NCBI GenBank assembly: GCA_028554755.1
Contig: JAPTOF010000003.1
Span: forward strand, 5,789,501-5,853,500
Length of the DNA: 64,000 nt
From: Cordia subcordata
Taxonomy: Eukaryota > Streptophyta > Magnoliopsida > Boraginales > Cordiaceae
Reading direction: 5' to 3'
Within the stretch, counting starts at the first letter, position 1, and the number at the start of each line of letters is the position of its first letter. The position numbers were made by a program, and so were the translations under genes. The notes beneath the pieces were generated by a model. The model was not told the DNA's origin and ran no database searches. It was given only the letters and a program-made list of their open reading frames with translations. Shown here one piece after another: positions 1 through 12,200 of the stretch.

Positions 1-150
1 CTAAGCTCGTACTAATTTTGCTTAATTATATTTTGGTATTAGTTGTCGTTGATATTGAAGTTTGCTTTGTCTACTGGCTGGTAACTCGCATGCAGTGGTT
101 ACTAGCATCTACAATTTCGAGTTGTAGTGACTAGTCCTTGATGTTGTCAG

Positions 151-2491
151 GTGGATTATGCTGTTCAATGTGCAAGTACGTTTTGGAAATCCTCTCAGAG
201 TAGTTCTTCAAGGAATGATGCCAAATCAAAGGCTAATGGAGATGCTGATATTGAGGAGAAAATCTGTTGTTTGGTTGGTTTGCAGACGAAGGAGACTTTC
301 TACCAAGTCGAAGAAGGAGTCATGGCATTGTTGAAAAATTGTTTGGAATTAGATCCTGATAACTCTACTAGTATATTGTCCGGATATGTTGACCATTTTC
401 AGAGTATTGAATCCATGGATGTCGGCTGGGGTTGTGGATGGCGAAATATCCAGATGCTTAGCTCTCACTTGCTTAAGCCAAGACGTGAAGCAAGAGAAGT
501 TCTTTTTGGTGGTTGTGGGTTTGTACCTGATATTGGCTCATTGCAAAGATGGCTTGAAATTGCTTGGAGTAAAGGGTTTGATATAGCTGGTTCCAGTGAC
601 TTCAATCAGGAAATCTATTGCAAGAGGAAGTGGATTGGAACAACTGAATGTGCTGCACTTTTTCGCTCTTTTGGTGTTCGTGCCATGATAGTGGATTTCT
701 GTAGTACGGAAAACGCAAGCAAGAGAAAGGCAGTTCAGATTTATGGCCCCATGGATAGATTTCTGTCAAGAAGGGGTCATAATTCGGGTCAAGACTTTTC
801 TTCTGAGCACATGTCGTGTAATTATTCTGGCCTCTCTGTTGGCAAAGTCAAGGGTCACCAGGTTCTAGTTGATTGGGTTTGGAATTACTTTTCTGACAAC
901 AATATCATTAAACCAGGCAATCGTGTAATTCTTAGTGAGAAAGCGTAGGTTGACATTGATCTCTTTATCTAACTTGGAGGGTGCATAAATGTCTGTATTT
1001 GGAGGTATATGTTAGGGCTATGACCTGATGTAAATTTTACGATGCAGGCCCTTGTACTTCCAGCATCATGGCCATTCAAGAACCATCGTTGGAATTCAAG
1101 CCAAACATCAGAGAAGTGGGATGCAGCAATACAATTTGTTAATCTTAGACCCAGGCCATGTGAGTCTTGGATATTTTTGTCAAATGAAAACCATTTGTGG
1201 CTTCAGTATGACTGGGCCGCAGATAGTTTCACAAATAGCGGTTTTAATGCTTATGCTTTATGGACTATCTCTAACTGAATGCATGACACTGGCCTCTGAT
1301 TATTTTACATCCCACGTGCCTGATTAAGGAGTTCTAATTTTCTGCCCATTTTGCGCATCCTACCTGTACTTAGTATTCTCCTCTTTTTCTTTTGGGTCAT
1401 GGGTTTTTGTATATTAATACTAAAGAGATCTTGTTGAGGTAGTTGCTTTTTTTTTTTTGGATATGTAAAGAATTTTATTGATATGCATCAAGGGGGTGCT
1501 AGGAGCACCCCCAGATATTTACATCAACTATTCAAACTAGCTCCTTGAGGTAGTTGCTTTAAGAGTTAAGCCATGTACATTTCCTTGGTTTTAGCATCAG
1601 AGGCCTTTAAGATGTTCTGGCTTCTCAGATTCCCTGAGAAGTTCTTCAGGTCACTGGCTGTCATTCTTGCTTTTTGTGTAGATCTATCTGGATAGTCAAG
1701 AGCACATTTTGGTTTGCAATACCTATGCTCAAGTCCTTGCATGATAACAACTAATGTGGTAATTCCTACAAATTGGAGTTTTGAAGTTCGAGGTAGTGGG
1801 AAATATAATTGATTCACAAAATAACTTAGTGTATTTCTTAGTGGAATTCAGTAGACTGTGTAGTTGTCGAATATTCGAGATTCTGAGCTCTTCATGTTGG
1901 CCTGAGGCTATGTACTTGCGGGTGGTCAGTTCTACTAAAAAAAGTGTGGAAGATTTTGTAGTTCTGTTATTTCCTATTTCTGAGGTGTTGAACTGGTGTT
2001 GAACTGGCTTATATTTCAAATATGATTTATGCATAGGCTAGCATTGAGAATGCTATATTAGCTTGCTCTATTTATTTGCACCCTGTAAGAGCTCTATTCC
2101 CATTAGCTCCTGAATCTGATTCACATGAGCTATTATATATATTATATATCTAGAAGTCTTTTCAGAACCTTGAGTACGTATAATTGGTCTGTCGTATCAG
2201 TTTTCTCAGTATGATGTCTTTGTGTTTTCAGAGATCGGAAGCTTTGGCAAAATCTCTGAGAGAGAATGTTGGGTGGCAAAAACTTGTAAAAAGGGGTGTT
2301 CATACACTGCAGAAACCACAGTATCAGGTCATACTGAGATCACTCACCCTGTGTCTGATCTTATGCTATTTGAGTAGTTGGCTAACATCATATTCCTTTT
2401 ACAGTTGTGCTTTATTGATTCTGGAATTGCGTGTGGTGAAGAGCTAGATAAACTGAAGACATTGCGAAGTACTCGTCTGGAATTCTGTTGA
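151..2491 (+). CDS. C78 family cysteine peptidase (UFM1-specific protease / ZUFSP-like), 3' part
   Basis: Four exons join in frame: 151-944, 1048-1159, 2232-2327 and 2405-2491 (TGA stop), giving the last 362 residues. The first begins at a TTGTCAG acceptor, so the true start lies upstream of the window. The motif DVGWGCGWRNIQM (catalytic Cys near visible residue 95) and a later ILDPGH (Asp 299, His 302) form the Cys-Asp-His layout of peptidase family C78, whose members release UFM1 or, in the ZUFSP branch, cut ubiquitin chains. ZUFSP proteins carry zinc fingers N-terminal to this domain; those would be off the window, so I cannot choose between the branches. No frameshift or stop breaks the reading frame. 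Intron 2 (1160-2231) carries a small retroposon. The gene runs convergently into the ABCB gene. Family call is firm; precise substrate is inference. Confidence 0.88.
1434..1560 (-). mobile_element. Short retroposon tail with 16-bp target duplication
   Basis: The 16-base string TTGAGGTAGTTGCTTT occurs at 1434-1449 and again at 1545-1560, exactly flanking a 95-base insert. Read on the minus strand the insert ends in an AATAAA-containing tail and then a poly(A) run (the T run after 1449), and contains a 9-base inverted repeat (GGGGGTGCT/AGCACCCCC, 1493-1513). A poly(A) tail plus long direct target duplication is the signature of LINE-machinery retroposition, so this is a SINE or a heavily 5'-truncated LINE. 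It sits in intron 2 of the C78 gene, opposite to transcription. Confidence 0.8.
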
Positions 2492-2545
2492 GAATGCTTC
2501 AACTGTTCTACGGGATCAGTTCACCATTCTTGGTCCAGAAATGGA

Positions 2546-2551
2546 AATAAA
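2546..2551 (+). terminator. Likely poly(A) signal of the C78 gene
   Basis: AATAAA lies 55 bases after the C78 stop codon and before the stop of the converging ABCB gene at 2714. The 3' UTRs of the two genes probably approach or overlap in 2551-2714. Confidence 0.5.
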
Positions 2552-2713
2552 TGGTGCATTTAGGAGCGCATTTTTCCCTCTTGATGCACCCTGTATGAAT
2601 CACTGCAGCGTCATGGCTTAGCCTTAACCAAGTGGAGTACGGGAAAAGTTTGCAGGGGAGTAGGAAAAAATAGCTTTCTTGGTAATAATTCTACATTCTG
2701 CAGCTAGAATGTA

Positions 2714-5437
2714 TCATTTCTCTGTCATGCTTTGCAGCCTGCACAGTTTTGAATAATATCCTTCTGGTGCTGCTATGAGCATTGAATGATCACCCATTTC
2801 GACAACCTTACCCTTTTCCATAACAGCAATGGTATCTGAGTTTATAACTGTAGAGAGCCTATGCGCAACTGTGACCTGTGTTCTTCCTGAAACTAGGCCG
2901 TCAACATTGTCTATATTTGCTGATTCTAGAGCAATAACTATGGCTCTTTCTGATTCTGCATCGAGGGCACTTGTGGCTTCATCTAGGAGCATTATTGCTG
3001 GCCTTCTAAGTAGTGCCCTCGATAAAGCTATCCGCTGCTTCTGTCCACCAGAGAGTTGGCATCCTTTTTCACCTACCACTGTATCATATCCCTTGGGCAG
3101 ACTGCTTATAAATTCATGTATATTTGCTTTTCTGGTTACCTCTGTCATTTCTGCTGCAGAAGCCCCTTCATTGCCGTAACAGATGTTGTCCCTGATAGAG
3201 CAACTAAATAGGAGCGGTTCTTGCTGCACCAATGCTATTTGTGCCCTTAACATTCTCAGGTTGTATGCTCGTATATCCTTCCCATCAATTAGCACCTTTC
3301 CTTCTATGACATCATAAAATCTCAGCAAGAGGGCTAAGACAGACGACTTTCCTGCTCCACTTGCCCCAACTAAGGCTACCTTTGAACCGGCATTGATTTT
3401 CAAACTGAAGTTATTAAGTGTAGGCAGTTCTGGTCTTGTAGGATAATGGAATTGGACATTATCAAATTCAATTTCCCCTTTAATTCTTTCAGTTGATGAA
3501 TCCTCTGGTACGTCTGGCTCGATTTCTGTCTTCCTGTCTAGAGTTTGGAACACAGGTGTCAGTATACCTATAGCCGAGAATACAGTGGGTATGAGGGTCC
3601 ATAGTTCCGTAATGGACGGGACTGTGAGGGAGAAAATTTGGTACGACCTTATACCATCCTCAAAGCTGGCTTGTTTTCTTTTAACCAGAATAGTAGTATA
3701 CCATAAAGCAACAGCATGGGCAATATTCCATAAGCAAAGGGATACGCCTTGAATTATCCCATATTTGATGCTTTCTCTCCTGCTCTTCCTCAATGGCTTT
3801 TTCAGAGTCAGTTTTGCCTTTTCGTTTATGTGGTCTTCTTGGCAAAATGATGCAACTGTTCTGATGTTAGTTGCAGATTCGGAAGCAAGGGCAACTAGCT
3901 CTGAGTGCACTGCCGTGTTATTGCTTGAAAATCCTTTTGCTGACTTGGCTTGAATCAGGCCACCAATGAAGTGGCACGGCATTACTGCCCAAGCAACCAG
4001 ACCCATTCTCCAATTAAATCTCATGCTAACAGTTGTTGCAATCAGTATGGAAGAAATGCATTGAACAATAACAGACATGCGATCAGCAATTATGGTCTTG
4101 ATAGTGGATGTTTCGTTGATGATCCTTGATGTAAGTGATCCAACAACATTTTCAGGCTTGTCAAACCAAGCTAATTCATTGCGTAGCGTGGCTGCAAGAT
4201 ACAATGAAATGATGTGTTAGATTATCTTTTCTATGTTTTTCTTCCTTTCTGTATTTGTGGTAGAAGCTCTTTCCTTCTCTTCGGAAGTTAATGAATGAAG
4301 TTAAAAAGGAGATGATATGTCTTGATTTGATGATGAAGAGTGGGTATGAGTAGCACACCTGTATATAGAGCTTGTCTAAGATTTGTCATTGCCTTCTCGC
4401 CGACCACTCCGAAGAAGTAATGTTGCACAGTATGTGCAAATAGTGAAAGAAATCCTATTGCCGAGAAAGCCACTGAGTACCATCCAACTTTGTGCGCTGG
4501 ATTTCTGTTGAAATATGCTACTCCAATTGTAATGATGAAGAATCCGAAAACAGGTCTATTGATGCCAGCAAATGCTGCTGCAGCAGAGCCAACTGCAATT
4601 TTGACGTTCTCTCTCGTGTTCAGGCCAAACCAGATTCTGAAGAATATAGGCGTCTTTGTTTGTCTTGTCACTTCCTCTTCCAGCGGAGTATCTGTTTGCT
4701 TTTGGTTTATTTTTGTCAGTTCATTAGGTTTTTCGAGACTCTGAGATAAAATTTCCTCAGTAGTGGTTGCTTCTTCAGCATGTTCTGCCATTCTGTAAAT
4801 GATTTTTGTTAACTAGTTAAAGCAATTCATTCATATTGGTATTACTTTTGGAAGTCATCAAGTATACTCTCTTTACCTTGCCCCTTTTTCTTGGCTGATA
4901 TTCTGCATGCTGAATAAGTTGTTATAGAATTCATTGGAATCTAGTAACTCTTGATGTGTTCCTGTAGTTGTGACTTTTCCATTCTCGACAATGACAATCA
5001 TGTCTGCATTAACAATGGTTGACATTCTGTGTGCAATTAAGATGGCTGTCCTCCCCTGCATTGCTGTCTCAAGGGCATCTTGAACAAGCTTCTCTGATTC
5101 TGAATCAAGTGCACTTGTGGCTTCATCCAGCAAAAGAATCGGAGGGTTCTTTAGAATGGCTCTTGCTATTGCAATTCTCTGTTTCTGTCCGCCTGACATC
5201 TGTGCACCCCTTTGCCCTACCTAAGATAGAAAACGAGGAGCACTCTCTGATTTTTATGTTTATTCATGCTGTAGCATTATTAAGAATTACCAAGTAAACA
5301 TTTTTTGGTGCTTTTTCATTCCTAATCTGCAATTGCATATTGTCTTCTAGGTCAGTTTTTTTTTGCTCATCACTTGAATCCTTGCAAAGCTAGATGTTCA
5401 ACATCCAGAAGTAAACCGTATTACAGAAATGCATTCT

Positions 5438-5473
<36 letters not shown>

Positions 5474-8400
5474 AAGAGATCATAGAAAAGGAAACCTGTT
5501 ACAGCTAATTTGTGTTGTAATTGAAATAGCAGATGTTTTTGTTAGATTTCTCCTGTTGTCTTATTTTTGGTAATGTGATGGCTTGATTCGCATATTAGAA
5601 ACGTGCTAAGGAAGGCATCCTCACAAGGGAACAAGGTAATCTTTAATAGCCTATCTCTCCACTGTGTGTTGAAACAGAAGATCTTTGGAATAACTGTTAA
5701 TTTATTTTCTGTGTTACTATTGTTTTGTCTGTTCAAACTGTTCTCAACTTGGACACTACAGGTGATTAGTTAGTGCGGATAGTTCCTAGAATCTGTAGTA
5801 ATGCTTAAGACAAGGAATTTTATCTGGTTACGCTGTATTTCAAACTGCTTTGACCAAGCTAACCAAAGGGTTGATTGCCTGACCTGTGTTGAGTAGTGAT
5901 CTGGAAGTTGAGATATGAAAGAATGTGCGTTTGCCATTATTGCTGCAGTCTGGATTTGTTGATCATCTGCATTTTCGTTTCCCACCTTGATGTTGTCTTT
6001 GATGGTTCCCGCAAAGAGTGATGGCTCCTGGGAAACTAATGCAATATTTCTCCTCAGGAATTTCAGTTCGAGATCCCTGATATTGTGGTTGTCAACGAGA
6101 ATTTCTCCTGCACAGTTAGTTACATAGTCATCAGCCTTGTGCGACTTCTTTGGAGTTCACCTGAAGTTGTCAATTGTTTTAACATCAGGCTTTAAGATGG
6201 TAACCAACAATGTCATTTTTGACCCGTCTTGTGTGCATCTATGTACAAAACTACAAAAATGAATTATCCTTCTTCTCACCCCTCAAAGAAGAAAGAAAAA
6301 GAAATGAACAAAGAGGACTATAAGGTCTTTCTACTTTTCCAATCGATTTTTTATGACTAGAAGTAGGAATCCAATTCTCCCCCCTACAACTGAAATAGAG
6401 GTTGAAAGAGTAAATATTCACCCGCGAAAACTTTCTTTTTTTGAATTGCTAAATTTGGGGAAGCACGTAATGAAGAGCGTGATCTTGCTCGCGAGGGTAC
6501 TGAAATTGTTCGTGAGGCTAGCAAATGGAGTCCATCGAAGGCTTTCTACACATTGAGATTTAGCTATATAAGGATCGAATTGTATCTGAAGAACAAGGGA
6601 ATACTAAAAATTAATCAGGGAAGAAGGAAGAGATTTTAGCTATTTCTGACGTTAAGAAGGAATAAAGTAAGGGGCGAAATAGAAAATAAAAGTAAGTGAA
6701 TCTATATGTATAGTGGGATCATATGAAGGGTATGTTATTATTTTAGATCTAACCAATTTGATGAATTATTCGTAAAGGTTCACGTCAAACTAGTAGTGGA
6801 AAATTCTCCCTATACAAGCCGACAATAGGAAATCCTTGTACGAAATCTCACTCTTGACAAAATAGCCTCCCGCCATTTTTTCCATCCTGCTATTATTCTT
6901 CAACCCATTTCTCAAAATGCTTTAATTGGTACATGCAAGAAATAGGTCAATTCAACAGCCTTTTGTTCAATTTGTCACAGCAATTAAGAATAAAAAATTT
7001 ATATGAAAGAAAGGCCTAACTATTGGAATAAAGGTATCCATTTGTTTTCTCTTTCTGGCTCCAATTTTGTGTAACCTCGATTACTATTCTGAAGTTTGGA
7101 AAAAAAAAAAATTTCACTCAAATTGCACACCGAGCTTTTGATATATGTGTCCGAGGGGGAAGAAAAAGGAAAATAGACTATAGTCACGTACCTCTTGTGG
7201 GATCATAGAATCTTGTCAACAGGGAGATGATGGTGCTCTTACCACAGCCGCTGCTTCCCACAAGGGCCACGACCTTTCCTGCTGGGATTGATAATGAGAA
7301 CCCTTGAAGGATCAGTTTTTCCTGCCTGGATGGGTAAGCAAAGTACACATCGTTCATGTTGATTTTGCCGTCAATCATATCTAATCTCTTCCCCGTTGAT
7401 TTAGTGTCTATTGTGGGCTTTCTCTCGATGACTTGAAAAACTTCCTTTCCTGCAGCTTTTGCTTGATTGAAGACTTGCATGTCTGGTGTGGCGTGAGTGA
7501 GTGATCTGTAATCAGAAGAAAGTCCATCGCTTTCACTTAGCAGATTTGCATTCTGGAAGTAGATATGATAAGGGCCGTTTAAATTGGCTTTTTTTTTAAG
7601 CGTTTTTCTTATAAAAAAAAAAAAACAAGGGTTGAAGGGCGTTTTTTAAAAAACTTGTATTTGAATTTTTTTTCTTTTAAATTAGTTACTGTAAATGTAA
7701 ATGTAATGTAACTTTCTCCCAAAAAAAAAAGGACTCTTTTTTTTTAAAAAAAAAAAAAAATCAATCCAAACAGGCCTGAAATCTACGTTATAGTGGTATT
7801 TTGATACTTCTTACATTGCTCCAAAGAGAATGCTCATAACAGCAGCTATGACATCTCCTCCACTTGCTCTCTTGGCCGCAACCACAATGGCTCCAACCCA
7901 TACAATGAGAGCCCAGGAACAGAATGTCACGGTCTGGAACATACCTGTTCCAACTCCCTTTATTAATGCTTCTTGCTTGCTTACATCTACTTGTCTTTCT
8001 ATGCATTCTGAGAAAGACTTGGTTGCTGTGTTCTCTCCAACATATGCAAATACAGTTTTGATCTGGGAGAGGGTCTGCCATATAACAATCAGACCACTTT
8101 AATTGAAATGGCTCGCAGAATTTTCACAAAGATGCTCGTATGTGTACTGCTGCTGCTGTTCGTATTTTCTAGATTACTACCTGTTCAACCATTGATGTAG
8201 CCTCTGAAAGGTACGACATCTTTAAAGTTGAAATCTCGTTCATTTTCTTTGTATAAGTGCCTCCAATAACAATTATCATTGGGAGAACAATCAAGCTAAG
8301 AAGTGATACTTCCCAGGTGGATATAAAAGCTATCAAGACCCCCGAGAAAAAAGTTGAAAAGCATGCCAAAAAGTGTCCCAACTGTCAACACAAATATCGG

Positions 8401-9171
8401 TTAGATAAAAACTTAGACAACAAATATTTCTAGTGCATTCTTAGCAATTTCGGAAAGAGAACCAGTGAAACTATCTTGAGGTGCAATATTTTGAATGGTA
8501 GAGCATTTTTTCACTTGTTTTGAGATTAGAGACTTTGAGGCCTCTTTGGTACCTTTGCCAAAATGTGCCAAGACCCAAAGTTTGCAGATGGAAAACCAAA
8601 TGCAGGAATGGTAACCATAATAAAAACAGAGTAAACATTTTTATCATGCCTCACTGTCCAAATGCCAACTTATGGATGATACGTACAGGAATCTGTTGAG
8701 AGAAGTGAGAACCCCTTTGAATTGTTGCAATACTAGTCAGATAATGACAAATTTTTTCCGCAAGATATACATACTACTTAGGAACTGTAACTATTTCTGC
8801 TTATATTATTATATAACCAAATTTTCAGGTATGCACTTAATTGCAGAATGTTCCAATGCTGTTTTGTGGAAGTGGTTCCCAATTGCAAATGATGCAGAGT
8901 TTTGCAGATTATTGAGACCAGGTGTGCCATATTGCCAGCATACTGATGCTTAATATATCAGTCAATGTGAAGTTTTTGCCTTCTAAACCATACTCTAATG
9001 TATTGACACTTGCGTCCAAATTCTCATATGTTGTTAACTGCACTTCTTATTTTTTTGGTTAAACCCCCACCCCCATGGGATTGAACCGAGGACTTAACGT
9101 TTGGGGGAAATAATCTCAACCACCTGAGCTCTCCCTTAATCCCATGTTGTTAACTACACTTGATTCATAGT

Positions 9172-9206
<35 letters not shown>

Positions 9207-12200
9207 GTTTTGTATCACTGTTGTTGCCTGGTTTTTGTTTTTGTTGATCAAAATTTAAAATCAAGATGTCTGTTTTTTTTTTTGGGGAAAAAAAATTAGC
9301 AACATGTATTTGCAACTTTAGCGCCCCTTTTGTTGGCAACAACGATTGAAAACACAAACTGTAAACTCATTTGGTTAAATTGTAAAATATATAAACAAAA
9401 ATTGAAAACCTGTTTGTTTGCCCATTGTTTATAAACTATTTTTGTCTCTTTTTTTTAGTATTTTAATTTTATTGAAAATTACTTTTTAGAACTAATTTAG
9501 TTTCTTTAAGATTATATTTTCAAAAAATAATTCAATTACTTTAAAGATATTTTTAGTTATTTTTGAAGATTATTAAAATTATTTTTTAATTTTTTAATTA
9601 TTAAATTAATTAGTTTTAATTATTTTAATTTAATAATTTAATTTTTTTTAAAAATAACGAGTTCATATTAATTTTTTAAAAAAAGATAATTCTAACAAAT
9701 ATTTTTACCAAAATGTGAATAGAAGTTTTAAAAACATGTTGCCACAACATGAGAAAATCAAAGTTACAAAAACAGATTGTTGGTTTTTGTTTTTTCAGAA
9801 AACGAAAATAGAAACAAACTAACTGGTTTCTAAATTTTGATCAACAAAAATAAAAAAGCAGAAGCAACAATGATATCAGAAGAGCCCTTAGTAAACAAGA
9901 AAAAGTGGTTTTTTGTTTTCTCATGTTGTGGCAGTTGGTTGTCAATTTTATTTATTTATTGCTAAAAACACTTATTGAAATCTATTTAGGAATATCTTTT
10001 GAAAGTCAACATCAAAACATTAGAATTATTTTGAAAAATAAAATTTTAAATTTTTTTAAAAATTTTTGAAAACATTAAAATTATTTTTATAAAATGTCAT
10101 AAAGTTAAAATTAACTTTGTAAAAAATAATGTTCAAAAGTTACATTTTTAAGAAAATTTAATAAATTTAAATTATTTTTTAGAAAATAATTTTCAAAAAG
10201 TTAAAATTATTTTTAAAGAAATAATTTCTAAAAAAGTTAAAATTAATCTTCAAAATGTAATTTTTAAAAGATTAGAATTAATTTTGTATAAAATACTTTC
10301 CAAAAAATTTTGAATTACTTTTAAAGAAATACTTTTCAAAAAAATAAAAAATATCTTTAAAGAAATAATTTTTCAAAAAATAAATTATTTTATTATAACT
10401 AATTTTTATAAATTTTAGAATATAAACAAACAAAATTTTGTTCTTGTTTATAAGTTTTACAATATTACCAAAATAGTTTAGAGTTTTGTTTAGTTCAAGT
10501 GGTTGAGACTATCATTTCTAGATGTGAGGTCCTGGGTCTAAATCCCATGAGGGTGGGGGGTTTTGAAGGGGAAAAAAAGGAAAAATTAAAAAAAAAATTA
10601 CAATTTTGTTTAGTTACCATTTTTAGTTTTTTTTTTTTATGTCGCTAGTTTAGGTTTATAGGATTTTTTAAGTGATACCAAACAAGCCCTATATTAATTA
10701 ACTAGTAAGTGACCCATGCGATGCATGGATTCGTTATAAATTTGATACTATAGATCCATATATCTAATTTGTTGTATTGATCAATATTGAAATATCTTAA
10801 TATGATTAATAGTTTGACAATAATTTATACTGTATATAGTGAAAATAATATTTGGTTGTCTATTTTTTTTGCTAAATTATATTCTTTATTCACTTTTATA
10901 TAGTTGCATACTAAATATTGCTCTACAATTGCATGTATTTCAAATATTTTGAAGGTATCTAAAATATTGTAATTGTTTTCTTTATTTTCTTATTTATACA
11001 AAATATAGAATTGATTCAAAATAATAAAAATCTAAAATACATTAATACTATAAGTTTGTACAATCTTAACGTATATTAAAAATTAGTAAGTTCTGGGCTC
11101 GGTTTAGGGCCGTTTAGATTAGATTTTTTCAGAAGTGTTTTTTTTTTTTTAATGATTTTTGAGTTAAGTGCTTTTTTGAGAAGTTAAATATTTTGGCTTC
11201 TGAAAAAAGCTGCATTTAAGCTTTTTTTAGGGCCTGTTTGGATTGGCTTTTTTTAAGGAGAAAATACTTTTTTTCTTGAAAAAGTTACATTAAATTTGCA
11301 ATAACTATTTGATTTGATTTCTAAAAAAATTAAAACTCTGAAAAAAGTTCATTAAATTTGCAATAACTATTTGATTTGATTTCTAAAAAAATTAAAACTC
11401 TGAAAAAAGTTCAAATACAGCTTTTTTTAGAAGTCAGAATTTTCAGCTTTTTAAAAAAAATTATTTTTCAAAAGCTGTTTAAAAAAACGCTCTTAAAAAA
11501 AGCCAATCCAGACGGGCCCTTAGAGTTTCAGCTTTTCGGAAAGCCAAACAAAATAGTTATTGCAAAAAGAAGGTACCTTCTTGAGGGAAAAAGTGCTTCT
11601 TCGTGAAAAAGAAGTGTTTTTCTTAAAAAAAAGCCCATCCAAACAGGCCCTTAAACATGGAAAAGGGAAAGATAAAGCATGGCTATTCAGCTTATCCTCT
11701 AATGACATGGAGGGTCCAAGTAGTAGAAGACATGCTGGCTTGCAACTGGCAATTCATCTGTTGACAAATGGCGACAATTTTTGTGGGGAAAACATAGAAT
11801 AGATAAAGATGAAGTTTTGAGGTTCTAAGTCATAGTCTCTAACATGGTAAAACTCACGTACAAAATCTCATATGATGTTAGTTACACATGATCATGAGTT
11901 ATATACCTTCTCTCCGATGGCATCCTGGATAATGGACATATGGTTGCTGATGCCAGTGATTATTTTCCCAGTCGTTAAATCTGTGTCGAAAAACCCAATT
12001 TCCTGGCTAAGGACAGCTCTTAGATATGCCAATCTTAAACGTGCTACTTGTCGTTCACTTGCATACATCCAGCATCCTATCTCTGCATATTTGAAAACCA
12101 AAAATGCACAAAGATCATAATTTTTTGAGTGCCTTATACTTTATTTCTTTCTGATTGGTTATGAATCATTTATTCTATATCTTCAAATTCTCCTTTAGAG

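Noticed and set aside
8672..8953. 93-residue plus-strand ORF in ABCB intron 3
   Set aside because: No domain, opposite strand of an intron, flanked by repeat-derived DNA.
11376..11802. Overlapping ORFs of 76 and 80 residues
   Set aside because: They fall on MITE sequence; Lys/Phe-rich content reflects A/T runs.
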